DNA of 36,054 nt. Origin: a virus. The stretch is taken from positions 1 to 36,054 of the IMG/VR virus record IMGVR_UViG_3300024999_000244, one strand, 5' to 3'. This document shows, piece after piece, positions 1-8,574 of the stretch (position 1 is its first letter; each line of letters begins with the position of its first letter). The notes beneath the pieces were generated by a model. It was not told the origin of the DNA. It was given only the letters and a program-made list of their open reading frames with translations, and ran no database searches. The position numbers and the translations under genes are program-made.

Positions 1-639
1 GGCATTCCAATATTTATTGATGATAATTTAAAATATAAGACTTGCGAGTTAATATATAAAAGTAATGATAATTTTTATGATGGAATTGTTAATAATCTTA
101 AACAAGAGGCAAAACATTTAAATGATAGACTTACTAAACTTAGAAATAGTCATGGAAATGATGTTATGAATGGATATATAGCAACATTAAAATCATTAAG
201 AGAAACATTAGATTTAATTAAAAAATATGATTGGAACTTAATGTATTCTGAGTATGGTGTAGAAAATGAAAAAGAAATTATGAGAATTAATGATAGTATA
301 GATGATGTAATAAATATTGCATTGGCAAATAATAAAACAAGAAATGAAATAAGAGATGAAATTGATTATTTAATTAAGAAAAAAGACAATTATATTACTG
401 AGATTGCAGTATGGGAACAGAATCATGATGGACAGATTAGGAATCATAAAGTTTGGAGAACAGATATTCCTTATAAGAAATTTATTACTGTTAGTAAAGA
501 TGGATTGGATATTTGTAAATTAACTTGTGATAATATTATTTTGAATGAAGAAGTTAAACATTTGAAGGGAATTAGGAATATGGAAAATGAATTTAATGAA
601 TATGAGAAAGTTATTGATGATAAATTGAAAAGTTTATAG
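1..639 (+). CDS. Unknown phage protein, 5' end cut by window
   Basis: The reading frame is open from the first base to the stop at 637-639, so the gene begins outside the window; the ATG at 166 is internal. At least 212 residues are visible. They are charged, rich in Lys, Glu, Asn and Asp, and probably mostly helical or coiled. I see no catalytic motif, no membrane segment and only scattered Cys, and I do not recognise the family. A clear hairpin terminator follows at 675-706, so this is the last gene of its transcription unit, upstream of the packaging genes. Confidence 0.7.
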   Translation, partial: GIPIFIDDNLKYKTCELIYKSNDNFYDGIVNNLKQEAKHLNDRLTKLRNSHGNDVMNGYIATLKSLRETLDLIKKYDWNLMYSEYGVENEKEIMRINDSIDDVINIALANNKTRNEIRDEIDYLIKKKDNYITEIAVWEQNHDGQIRNHKVWRTDIPYKKFITVSKDGLDICKLTCDNIILNEEVKHLKGIRNMENEFNEYEKVIDDKLKSL

Positions 640-674
640 ATATTAATATTTTAGATTAAGATTAAGATATATTG

Positions 675-706
675 AATCCACTTCTATTTATTTGAGGTGG
701 ATTTTA
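675..706 (+). terminator. Intrinsic terminator after first gene
   Basis: A 10-bp stem (675-684 with 694-703, one G-U pair) with a 9-nt AT loop is followed by TTATT. It ends the first transcription unit. Confidence 0.75.
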
Positions 707-798
707 TTATGTTTTAAGGTTTTAAGTTTAAATGAAATTGATATAAATGTAAGAATTGGTAATGATATTTGGTTTTTTGGTTTTTAAGTTAGTTTAGA

Positions 799-813
799 GA
801 TTATAAATATAAT
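799..813 (+). promoter_or_regulatory. Recurrent motif GATTATAAATATAAT (putative phage promoter)
   Basis: One of ten exact or near copies of GATTRTAAATATAAT, found only between genes. It lies 14 nt upstream of the structured RNA at 828-914 and the GIY-YIG gene. It resembles a T4-type late -10 box (TATAAATA). Promoter function is inferred. Confidence 0.5.
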
Positions 814-827
814 ATTGTTTGTTTTAA

Positions 828-914
828 AGAGAATGCGAATTATAGGGGTAGCTCCCCTATTCTCCTGTGCGTATTCTCTTTTTATTTTTATATGTAATGG
901 GTACACAGGAGAAT
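828..914 (+). ncRNA. Structured leader RNA, copy A (terminator plus pseudoknot)
   Basis: Outer stem AGAGAATGCG (828-837) pairs with CGTATTCTCT (870-879), followed by a U-run. Inside is hairpin ATAGGGG/CCCCTAT with loop TAGCT (842-860). The 11 nt at 859-869 are exactly complementary to 904-914, and seven of them also match the ribosome binding site ACAGGAG at 920-926. This copy lacks a separate second hairpin stem. It precedes the GIY-YIG gene at 939. Same architecture as seven other copies in the window. Confidence 0.7.
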
Positions 915-938
915 AAAATTACAGGAGGTTGATTATAA

Positions 939-1970
939 ATGGTAATTAGTGAGAAAGTAGAAGTTAAGCATAATGATAAAATTGGTGGTATTTATAAAAT
1001 AACAAATAAGATAAATAATAAATTTTATGTAGGTAGCACTAATTATTTTTATGGAAGATGGAAAAGTCATATCAATGATTTGAATGGTAATAGACATACA
1101 AATAGGTATTTACAAAATTCCTTTAATAAATATGGTAAAGATAATTTTGAGTTTTCTATTTTAGAAATTATAGACGATGAAAATAATTTGATTATTAGAG
1201 AACAATATTGGATGGATTTATTAAATTCTAATAATTCAAAAATAGGATATAATATTTTACCATTTGCTGGTAGAACATCTGGAGTAAAAAGAACAGAAGA
1301 AACTAAGAGGAAATTAAGCGAAGCAAAAATAGGTGATAAGAATCCTATGTTTAATAAAGAGGTTTCAGAAGAAACAAGAAAAAGACTTAGTGAAGCATTA
1401 ATAAATATGCCAGAAGATAAGAAAAAAGAAATGCTTAAAAAACGTGGAAAGAAAATTAGTGAAATACAAAAAGGAAGGAAATTTAATGATAAAACTAAAC
1501 AAAAAATGAGAGAAAGAAAATTAGGTGGTAAATTAACAGATGAACATAAGAAAAATATAAAAGAATCTTCAAATAGTATAAGAATAGTTCAAATTGATTT
1601 AAAAGGTAATTTAACTAGTGAATGGAATAGTATGATTGATGCTCAAAGAGAATTAAATTATGATTGTGGAGCAATATCTAAATGTTGTAATAAGATTAAT
1701 AAAACATATAAAGGTTATTTATGGTTTTTTGCCAGTGAATATTATTCTAAAGAATTTAATATTGATACATTTATAAATAGACCAAAAAGAGAAAATAGTA
1801 TAAAATGTGCTGTCTTACAAATTGATCCACATTCTAAAAACGTAATTAAAAAATGGGATAATATTGATGATGCAGTGAAAGTATTAAATTTAAATAAATC
1901 TACTTTATTATGTTGTTGTAGAGGGAAATATAAAACACATAAAAATTTTATTTGGAAATTTGTTGATTAA
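939..1970 (+). CDS. GIY-YIG homing endonuclease with NUMOD repeats
   Basis: Free-standing homing endonuclease. The N-terminal GIY-YIG nuclease has GIY at residues 17-19, YVG at 30-32, the catalytic-type Arg at about 40 and a Glu in IIREQYW near residue 88. A linker with NUMOD3-like segments (EETKRKLSEAK, EETRKRLSEA) runs from about 118 to 200. Two NUMOD1-type DNA-binding repeats follow (about 215-265 and 290-340), each ending in a Gly/Trp segment. It sits between the unknown first gene and the terminase genes. The nearest relative in the window is the endonuclease at 13883, with the same NKFYVGS and IIREQYW segments. Translation starts at ATG 939 behind ACAGGAGG. The leader carries the terminator/pseudoknot RNA, so expression is probably restricted. 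Confidence 0.92.
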   Translation: MVISEKVEVKHNDKIGGIYKITNKINNKFYVGSTNYFYGRWKSHINDLNGNRHTNRYLQNSFNKYGKDNFEFSILEIIDDENNLIIREQYWMDLLNSNNSKIGYNILPFAGRTSGVKRTEETKRKLSEAKIGDKNPMFNKEVSEETRKRLSEALINMPEDKKKEMLKKRGKKISEIQKGRKFNDKTKQKMRERKLGGKLTDEHKKNIKESSNSIRIVQIDLKGNLTSEWNSMIDAQRELNYDCGAISKCCNKINKTYKGYLWFFASEYYSKEFNIDTFINRPKRENSIKCAVLQIDPHSKNVIKKWDNIDDAVKVLNLNKSTLLCCCRGKYKTHKNFIWKFVD

Positions 1971-1975
1971 AGGGT

Positions 1976-3079
1976 GTGACTATTATTGCTAGACCTAAAA
2001 AAGCTACAACTAATATTATACAAGTAAAAAAAGAAAAAGTTATGTTTAAATGTGTTTGTTGTGGGATTGATAAAAATCAAGAAAAAGAATACTACAAATC
2101 CAATTCATTAATATTAAAATCAACAAATTCACGTATGGTCGTATGTCGTCAATGTGTAGTAGATTTATATACATATTTAGTAGGTAAACATAACGATTGT
2201 AAAATAGCATTATATTTTTTATGTAGATTGCTTGATGTATATTTTGAATCAAGTTTATATTATAGTGCAGAACAACAAGCAAATAATAGTAATAGTAACA
2301 TTGCACAGATCTACTTCCAAAAATGTAACAGTCTTCCACAATATTCTTCAAAAACATTTTCAGAATCTTCTCCATTAGAAGCTAATACTAATACAAATAT
2401 ATTTGAGACAGAAATTAAATTAGATACAAATGAAGAAGATAAAAAAAACAAAGAAGATGTAATTCGTATGGTTGGATATGATCCATTTGAACATGAAAAC
2501 GCAATAGATCAAAAATATTTACACAATATGTTAATTGATTATCTAGATCAGGATACAGTTGATGATAAATTTAAATTGATTGTTTGTGTGGAAATAGTTA
2601 AAAGTTTTAATCAGATAGATAAAATAAATCAAGCATTATCATTGCTAACTGCTGATGTAAATAATATTCAATCACAAACAGGTGGAGTTAAATCATTAAT
2701 TGAAGCAAAAGAAAAAGTATATCGTTCAATACTTGCTATGGCAAAAGATAATGGTATTTCTGTTAATCATAATAATAATAAAAGTAAAGGTGGAAATACA
2801 TTAAACGGGATAGTTAAAAAATTGAATGAGATAGGATTGTCTACTGCTGAAATAAATTTATTTGATTTAGAAACTTGCGAAGCCATGAAGCAGATTGCAG
2901 ATTTTAGTAATAAAAGTATTTTAGATCAGTTAATGTTTGATGAAAACGATTATGTTGATATGATTTCCCAACAAAGAGATTTAATTAAAAAATTAGATGA
3001 TGAATTAATAAAATTAAAAGAAGATAATAGATTGCTTAAAATAAATACTACAAATTTTAAAGATATTAAAGAATTGTGA
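1976..3079 (+). CDS. terS: Terminase small subunit (probable)
   Basis: Predicted DNA-recognition subunit of the packaging motor, placed directly before the large subunit. Near the N-terminus are two Cys pairs (CVCCG and CRQC) that likely form a zinc ribbon, followed by an acidic Asn-rich middle and a C-terminal coiled coil (about residues 325-360) suited to oligomerisation. The role is inferred from position and general architecture, because small terminases are poorly conserved. Start: the GTG at 1976 overlaps the ribosome binding site AAAGGGTG (1969-1976), so initiation there is unlikely. ATT at 1982 or 1985 has normal spacing, and a non-canonical AUU start is more plausible. Confidence 0.7.
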   Translation: MTIIARPKKATTNIIQVKKEKVMFKCVCCGIDKNQEKEYYKSNSLILKSTNSRMVVCRQCVVDLYTYLVGKHNDCKIALYFLCRLLDVYFESSLYYSAEQQANNSNSNIAQIYFQKCNSLPQYSSKTFSESSPLEANTNTNIFETEIKLDTNEEDKKNKEDVIRMVGYDPFEHENAIDQKYLHNMLIDYLDQDTVDDKFKLIVCVEIVKSFNQIDKINQALSLLTADVNNIQSQTGGVKSLIEAKEKVYRSILAMAKDNGISVNHNNNKSKGGNTLNGIVKKLNEIGLSTAEINLFDLETCEAMKQIADFSNKSILDQLMFDENDYVDMISQQRDLIKKLDDELIKLKEDNRLLKINTTNFKDIKEL

Positions 3080-3101
3080 TTATAGAGGTGATTTTGTTCT
3101 T

Positions 3102-5423
3102 ATGAATTTTTTTATAAGAAACTCCGAAGTGCAAATTTCTCAAAAAAAACTAGAAGGTTATTTAAAATTGGCTGAAATAATACAATGGGGTCGCAAATCA
3201 CCAATACATTTTTGTCAGCGTTTTATGGGGATCGAATTTTTAGATGCACAAAAATATGCGTTTATGAATTCTTGGTTAAAACCTTATAATTTATGGTGTA
3301 TTACAAGGAATGGCGGGAAAGCATTAGCTTTAGATACTAAAATTCCTACTCCAGATGGATTTAAAATAATGAGAGATTTGCGAATAGGAGATTATGTTTT
3401 TGATGAAAATAAAAATCCAACAAAAATAATAAATATATCTGATATATTTACTAGCCATGATTGTTACAGTATAGAATTTGAAGATGAAGAAAATATAATT
3501 TCAGATGCAGATCATTTATGGACAGTTTATGAAAATAATAATAATAAAATAAATATCAAAACATCTGATATATTTTTAAATTTTAAATTTGATAAATATA
3601 GTATTCCTTTAAGTAAAAATAGTAATTATAATAATTTTAGTAAAAAAATATTATTTATAAAAAAGATCAATAGTGTTGCTACAAAATGTATAAGTGTAGA
3701 TAATCCTACTAATTTATATTTATGTGGAGATAAATATACAATAACTCATAATTCAACACTTTCTGCACCATTTATTATGTCAAAAGGTATTTTAATAGGT
3801 GGTCATAATAGTTATATATTAAGTAATGTTTCTGCTCAAAGTCAAGATACATTTATGAAAATTGAACAAATTGCAAAAAAAGAAATTGCAAGTTTCTCTG
3901 GTTTAACAGATTTTTTTATGGGTGAATTAGTTAAATCTGCTGCTAATACAGATGGTTTTACTCATTCTCAAACTGGTTTTTATTACAAGTTATTTAATGG
4001 TAGTTCTGTAAAAAGTTTAAGTGGTAATATAACAAATAATAGGGGAAAACGCTCGTCGCTCAATGTGTATGATGAGAGTGGTTGGACTGAAGAAGATTAT
4101 GTAGTTGCCACAACGCCATTTTTATTGCAAAACTCAACATTTAGACTTGGTGGAGATATGGATGTAACTACTTTCCCTCAACAAATACCTAATCAAAGAT
4201 TATTTATTTCTTCTGCATCAAGTACAGATAGTTATTATTATACATTATATAAAGATTATGCTAAAAGAATGTTTATGGGTGATAAAAATTATTTCGTTTG
4301 TGATCTAAATTGTGAAATAATGATTAATGCTACATATAATGGCAAATTATATCCTGTACCATTAATTAATAAAGATGAAATAGATGCAGAAATGAGGAAA
4401 AATAAGGAAAAAGCCCTACGAGAATTTTTTAACAAGTTCTCTGTTGATGGAGGGGATAATCAACCTTTTAAAAGAGCAATGATTGTAAGAAATAGTGAAG
4501 TTAGATTACCAGTATTAAAAAACGAAGAGCAAGGAAAAAGAAAATTTTTAATTGCTTATGATCCAGCACATGAATATAATAATTCTGTTTGTATGGTTGC
4601 AGAACTTATTAATGACAAAGATGTAGGTGAAAAATTAAATATTTGTGGTGGAATTAGTTTTGTTGATATTGGTAAAAAAAAGAAAACTCCAATGAGGACA
4701 CCTGAACAAATTGCATTATTAAAATTAATGATATTGGATTATAATGGTAAAGGTAATCCAGATTATGAAAATATAGAACAGATTTTGATCGACAGTGGTG
4801 CTGGTGGCCATGGTACTACAATAGCTGACTATCTTATGGAAGATTGGAATGATTCTGAAGGAAGAAAACATAAAGGATTTATTGATAAAGAAGAATGTAA
4901 AGATCATATATCAAAATTTCCAAATGCAGTTAATATATTAAAATTATTAAGTCCACAAAAATATAAAAAGGAAATGTTTGATGCTTTGTTAGAAATGATA
5001 AATCTTGATTTAATATCTTTTACAGGTGAATATGATTCAAAAGGATATTTACAGATACCGTCATTAACTGGAAAAATGGTCGATATAGAAGATGATAATG
5101 GCAATATAGTTCAAGAAAATGAAATTGTTTATAAAAGAGTTAAACTTGATTTTGAAGAAGAATTGGTATTAAAAAATATTGACTTAGCAAAAGAAGAATT
5201 AATTTATACATATAGATATAAAAATGGTGATAATTATAGATATGATACATCTAAAGAAAAAGTAAATGATATAAGTTTTGATAGGGCGTATTGTTTGGCT
5301 ATGCTAGGATGGTATTTACAACAAGTAAGAAGAAAACATATAACAGGGAAAAAGAAAAATACCAACATCTCTCCCTCATCATATTTCGCAATAGCAAATA
5401 AATCATCAAGAGCAAGAAGATAG
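3102..5423 (+). CDS. terL: Terminase large subunit interrupted by a mini-intein
   Basis: ATPase-nuclease that translocates DNA into the prohead. The Walker A sequence TRNGGK-ST is split: GGK ends at residue 73 and ST resumes at 218-219. Walker B is VYDES (Asp324/Glu325). The C-terminal RNase H-like nuclease shows three acidic motifs: AYDPAH (Asp487), LIDSGAGG (Asp564) and SFDRAY (Asp727). Removing the 144-residue intein leaves 629 residues, a normal size. The gene lies between the small subunit and the portal, the classic packaging order. Because the ATP-binding loop is broken, activity must depend on protein splicing. Confidence 0.95.
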   Translation: MNFFIRNSEVQISQKKLEGYLKLAEIIQWGRKSPIHFCQRFMGIEFLDAQKYAFMNSWLKPYNLWCITRNGGKALALDTKIPTPDGFKIMRDLRIGDYVFDENKNPTKIINISDIFTSHDCYSIEFEDEENIISDADHLWTVYENNNNKINIKTSDIFLNFKFDKYSIPLSKNSNYNNFSKKILFIKKINSVATKCISVDNPTNLYLCGDKYTITHNSTLSAPFIMSKGILIGGHNSYILSNVSAQSQDTFMKIEQIAKKEIASFSGLTDFFMGELVKSAANTDGFTHSQTGFYYKLFNGSSVKSLSGNITNNRGKRSSLNVYDESGWTEEDYVVATTPFLLQNSTFRLGGDMDVTTFPQQIPNQRLFISSASSTDSYYYTLYKDYAKRMFMGDKNYFVCDLNCEIMINATYNGKLYPVPLINKDEIDAEMRKNKEKALREFFNKFSVDGGDNQPFKRAMIVRNSEVRLPVLKNEEQGKRKFLIAYDPAHEYNNSVCMVAELINDKDVGEKLNICGGISFVDIGKKKKTPMRTPEQIALLKLMILDYNGKGNPDYENIEQILIDSGAGGHGTTIADYLMEDWNDSEGRKHKGFIDKEECKDHISKFPNAVNILKLLSPQKYKKEMFDALLEMINLDLISFTGEYDSKGYLQIPSLTGKMVDIEDDNGNIVQENEIVYKRVKLDFEEELVLKNIDLAKEELIYTYRYKNGDNYRYDTSKEKVNDISFDRAYCLAMLGWYLQQVRRKHITGKKKNTNISPSSYFAIANKSSRARR
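3321..3752 (+). mobile_element. Ala1 mini-intein in TerL Walker A
   Basis: In-frame insertion covering residues 74-217 of the terminase. Block A begins at Ala74 (ALALDTKIPTPDGF). A block-B-like DADHLWTV follows. Block F (VDNPTNLYLCGDKYTI) runs into the terminal THN (block G), with Ser218 as the +1 nucleophile. At 144 residues there is no room for a LAGLIDADG or HNH endonuclease, so it is a splicing-only mini-intein. Ala at position 1 means splicing should follow the alternative pathway known for KlbA-type inteins, with direct attack by the +1 residue. Confidence 0.88.
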
Positions 5424-5437
5424 ATTGTATATATAAT
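5423..5437 (+). promoter_or_regulatory. Recurrent motif variant before portal gene
   Basis: GATTGTATATATAAT differs by one base from the commonest form. It begins at the stop codon of terL and lies 33 nt upstream of the portal start. Confidence 0.4.
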
Positions 5438-5470
5438 TATACATATATACCATAAGAAAGGAGGTTATCA

Positions 5471-7066
5471 ATGTCTGAACAAAACAATAACCAAAATAAC
5501 CTAAACAATCAAAACCTCTCCCCTACCCTATTCTCATTAAAAAAATCATGGGAATCAGCTAAAAACTTTTCCCTATCAAGAATAGGTGTTTTATTTAAAA
5601 ATAAACAAAAGAAATTAAATAATGTAACTATTGATAAAATAAAATTATGGCTTGCTAATCCACAAAAATATCAAAATGAGATATTGGATTTATCAGATAA
5701 TCTATATGCACCTGAAGGAATCTATAAAGTTTTAGTCAATCTAACTACAAATATGGCAACATTAGATAATTATCTTCAACCTGATTTTTATACAATGCAA
5801 AAATTAAAAGAAGAAATTAATAATCAAATTTCAAAAGAAATGTCTGAAGAAGAATCTCAAGAAGTAATAAATAAACTTTTAAAAAATTTTAATAATGAAT
5901 TTAATACTGTTAGAAAATATATTGATAATATAGATATAAAGAAAACAGGACGCAGAATTATAGAAAGTTTGGTTAGATATGGTGCTTATTGCGGTTTTGA
6001 AAAGAATGATGGCAATTTTCCTTATCTATGGGATTTACCTATAAAATATGTTAGATTATATTCGATAAAAAATGGACAATATGTAGCAGAATTTAACTTC
6101 AAATATTTTGAAGATTTAAATAGAGATAATGAATTATCTGAATTTGCATGGGATATTTATCCTGATGAATTTAAAATATTATACAATAAATATAAAACTA
6201 ATTCAGATAGATTAAGATATCCAGAATGGCAACCTCTACCTAGTGATAAAGTATGTTGTATTAAATTAGGTGGAGATAATGATACTTTCTTCTTGCCTTT
6301 ATATAGTCAATTATTTACTGAATTGTTTTTATTGAATGATTTAGTTGATGAAGAGATTGAAAGTTCTAGGGATGATTCGATCAAGCTTATCAATATTGAA
6401 TTTCCGCACGATAAGGAAACTGGTATACCCCTTGTAGAGCCAGATGTTGTGTCTCAATGGGTAAATGTGGTAGGTTCAGGTGTTTCTGATAAAGTTACTA
6501 TAACTGGTTCACCCTATCCTCTGAAAGAGATACCATTTAGAAGTATACAGAATGAAAAAACAAATTTAGCTGAATTTGCAAAATCAATGGCATATATGCA
6601 AGCAGGAGCAAATCCACTATTATTAGGAGGTTCTAGTACAAATTCATCTGTTGGTATAACACAGAATTTAATATATATACAATCTATTGTATTCTCAATG
6701 CTTGATAAGATTCAAAGTTGGTTTAACTATCGTATTAGCAATGTTAATCTTAGAAAGAAATATACTTTTAGATTAAATATATGGAAAACAACTTGGTATA
6801 ATCAACAAGAAATTTTTGACAGAGAATATAAATTAACTTCTATTGGTGGATCATTGAATGTTATTACTAGCATTAATGGACATAACGCAGATGATTATAA
6901 TAGCACATTAGACTTTGAGAATCTAATTAAATCAAAAGACGCATGGCGACCTCCTCTAAATATGAATCAAGGTTCAAATTTAGATGACAAAGGTGGCCGT
7001 CCAAAAACAGATGACCCTAGCGACAATACCATAATTTCGCAAGATAAAGAAAATAATAATAGATAA
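5471..7066 (+). CDS. Portal protein
   Basis: 531-residue protein immediately after the large terminase, in the standard position for the dodecameric portal. An Asn/Gln-rich N-terminus is followed by a long mixed alpha/beta body. Segments such as LPIKYVRLYSIKNGQY, the W-rich strand near WQPLPSDKVCCIKLGG, and the QAGANPLLLGGSSTNSSVG stretch before a long helix are typical of portal proteins. The C-terminus is hydrophilic (GGRPKTDDPSDN). Start ATG 5471 follows AAAGGAGG with good spacing. Assignment rests on position, size and these segments. Confidence 0.85.
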   Translation: MSEQNNNQNNLNNQNLSPTLFSLKKSWESAKNFSLSRIGVLFKNKQKKLNNVTIDKIKLWLANPQKYQNEILDLSDNLYAPEGIYKVLVNLTTNMATLDNYLQPDFYTMQKLKEEINNQISKEMSEEESQEVINKLLKNFNNEFNTVRKYIDNIDIKKTGRRIIESLVRYGAYCGFEKNDGNFPYLWDLPIKYVRLYSIKNGQYVAEFNFKYFEDLNRDNELSEFAWDIYPDEFKILYNKYKTNSDRLRYPEWQPLPSDKVCCIKLGGDNDTFFLPLYSQLFTELFLLNDLVDEEIESSRDDSIKLINIEFPHDKETGIPLVEPDVVSQWVNVVGSGVSDKVTITGSPYPLKEIPFRSIQNEKTNLAEFAKSMAYMQAGANPLLLGGSSTNSSVGITQNLIYIQSIVFSMLDKIQSWFNYRISNVNLRKKYTFRLNIWKTTWYNQQEIFDREYKLTSIGGSLNVITSINGHNADDYNSTLDFENLIKSKDAWRPPLNMNQGSNLDDKGGRPKTDDPSDNTIISQDKENNNR

Positions 7067-7091
7067 ATTTTAATTTAAGGAAGTGTTTAAT

Positions 7092-7262
7092 TTGAAACCT
7101 TTTTATTGTTATAGTAATAGACTTAAAAAGGAATTGTTATCAATTGGTGAAAGATATATTGCTAGAACATTGAATGAAAATACAAATAAATATTGTTGGG
7201 TGTTTATGAGAACTGAAACATTATGTGAATATTTAACAAAACGCAAACAAGGACTGATTTAA
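7092..7262 (+). CDS. Small protein, paralogue of the ORF at 8383
   Basis: 56 residues from TTG 7092, preceded by AAGGAAGTG. The sequence begins MKPFYCYSNRLKKELL and resembles the small phage family I associate with DUF5659: a K-F-x-C-Y/F-S start, then a helix with RLKKELLSIGERYI. A second copy of the same type lies at 8383-8559 (KFIHCFSEELKNKLLQEGFKLL). The two flank the endonuclease at 7310. Function unknown; the stop codon lies inside the following terminator hairpin. Confidence 0.7.
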   Translation: MKPFYCYSNRLKKELLSIGERYIARTLNENTNKYCWVFMRTETLCEYLTKRKQGLI

Positions 7263-7276
7263 TTATCAGTTTTTTA
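7253..7276 (+). terminator. Intrinsic terminator
   Basis: ACTGAT (7253-7258) pairs with ATCAGT (7265-7270) across a TTAATT loop and runs straight into six Ts. It precedes the endonuclease gene but, unlike the leaders of the other nuclease genes, lacks a second hairpin or a complementary downstream segment. Confidence 0.75.
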
Positions 7277-7309
7277 ATTTAAAATAATTTAATTTGGAAG
7301 ATGATGATA

Positions 7310-8386
7310 TTGAGTAATAAAGTTAATTGGACAGAAAAAGAAATACAAATTTTAAAAGAGAAATATAAAGATAATGACGTATTTGAATTATCATATATTT
7401 TAAAAAGAACAAGACAACAAATATGGACAAAATTAAATAATCTTAATTTAAAATGTAAGAAAATTAGTAGAACTGAATATCATAATTTAAATCAAGTATT
7501 TATAGATTATAAAAGATTATTAAGTAATAAAATTAGAAAATTCAAATCAGATTATAATTTAGAATATGATATATTGCTTTTTAAGTATTACCTAAAAATA
7601 AATAATATTCAAATAACAAAAGAATTTATATATAATATTTTCTTTTCAAAATTACTTAAAGATGCAAAATTATATAGTAGAATAAAGAAAAAATGGCATT
7701 CTTGTTTTGATTTTATTTCTAGATGTTTTCCTGAGATGAAACTTAAAGAATATAATTTTAATACTTTACAAGTAAGAGAAGGATTTTGGAGTAAGAATTA
7801 TAATTGTTTTGATATGATAAGTAACGGTATTGATTCAGCAATTAATGATAAGGTGATTAACGATCAATCTGAAGTTTTATTATTTGATTTAAAAACTATT
7901 TATAAATATTTTCATAAAAGCATGATATATTATCGTGGAGTTGGTATTATAAAAGAATATTTGATTTATAAAAATATAAAGATTGAAAATATTAATTATA
8001 TTGACAATATTAGATTTGATAGTAAAGAGGAAATAAATTTATATAATTTTTTAAAGAAATATTATAATATAATAAAAAATGATAAGATATTATTTAATAG
8101 TAATAATGGAAGATATAAACCTGATTTTTTTATATATTATAATGATATTATAATTATATTAGAATACTTTGGCATGTATAAAAATAAACCAAAACATTCA
8201 ATGTTTAAAAAATATAAAGAAAAAACTATTGATAAAATTAACTATTTTAATACTTTAGATGATTACAAGTTTATAGACCTTTACCCTACTGATTTAAAAA
8301 ACAATTTTGAAGGTGTTAGAGAAAAACTAACATCTTTTTTTATGTCTAATTTTAATATTGATTTAAAGGAGGCATCTAATATTTGA
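7310..8386 (+). CDS. VSR-like (EDxHD) homing endonuclease
   Basis: About 358 residues. The N-terminus (WTEKEIQILKEKY, then QQIWTKLNNL) is a Myb/SANT-like helix-turn-helix. The C-terminal nuclease has NGRYKPDFFIYY and IILEYFGMYKN, the PD-F/EYxG core of the very-short-patch-repair-like homing endonuclease group (I-Bth0305I type), followed by a Lys/His-rich helix and KFIDLYPTDL. It sits between two paralogous small ORFs, so it probably invaded between them. ATG 7301 and 7304 are too close to GGAAG (7296-7300); TTG 7310 fits best. The stop overlaps the start of the next ORF. Confidence 0.8.
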   Translation: MSNKVNWTEKEIQILKEKYKDNDVFELSYILKRTRQQIWTKLNNLNLKCKKISRTEYHNLNQVFIDYKRLLSNKIRKFKSDYNLEYDILLFKYYLKINNIQITKEFIYNIFFSKLLKDAKLYSRIKKKWHSCFDFISRCFPEMKLKEYNFNTLQVREGFWSKNYNCFDMISNGIDSAINDKVINDQSEVLLFDLKTIYKYFHKSMIYYRGVGIIKEYLIYKNIKIENINYIDNIRFDSKEEINLYNFLKKYYNIIKNDKILFNSNNGRYKPDFFIYYNDIIIILEYFGMYKNKPKHSMFKKYKEKTIDKINYFNTLDDYKFIDLYPTDLKNNFEGVREKLTSFFMSNFNIDLKEASNI

Positions 8387-8559
8387 AATTCATTCATTGT
8401 TTTTCAGAAGAACTAAAAAATAAATTACTTCAAGAAGGATTTAAACTATTGTCTCAGAACAATGGTTTTTTTATTTTTGAAAACTCCCCTACTATAACAT
8501 TTAACTTTAAACAAATAGATAAAAAACAATTTGTTTTTAGTAATAAAATGATTTTTTAA
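8383..8559 (+). CDS. Small protein, paralogue of the ORF at 7092
   Basis: 58 residues from TTG 8383, overlapping the TGA of the endonuclease by 2 nt and preceded by AAAGGAGG. The start MKFIHCFSEELKNKLLQEGF parallels the ORF at 7092. Its stop runs directly into the ribosome binding site of the protease gene. Same DUF5659-like type; function unknown. Confidence 0.7.
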   Translation: MKFIHCFSEELKNKLLQEGFKLLSQNNGFFIFENSPTITFNFKQIDKKQFVFSNKMIF

Positions 8560-8574
8560 AGGAGGTGAAAAATA

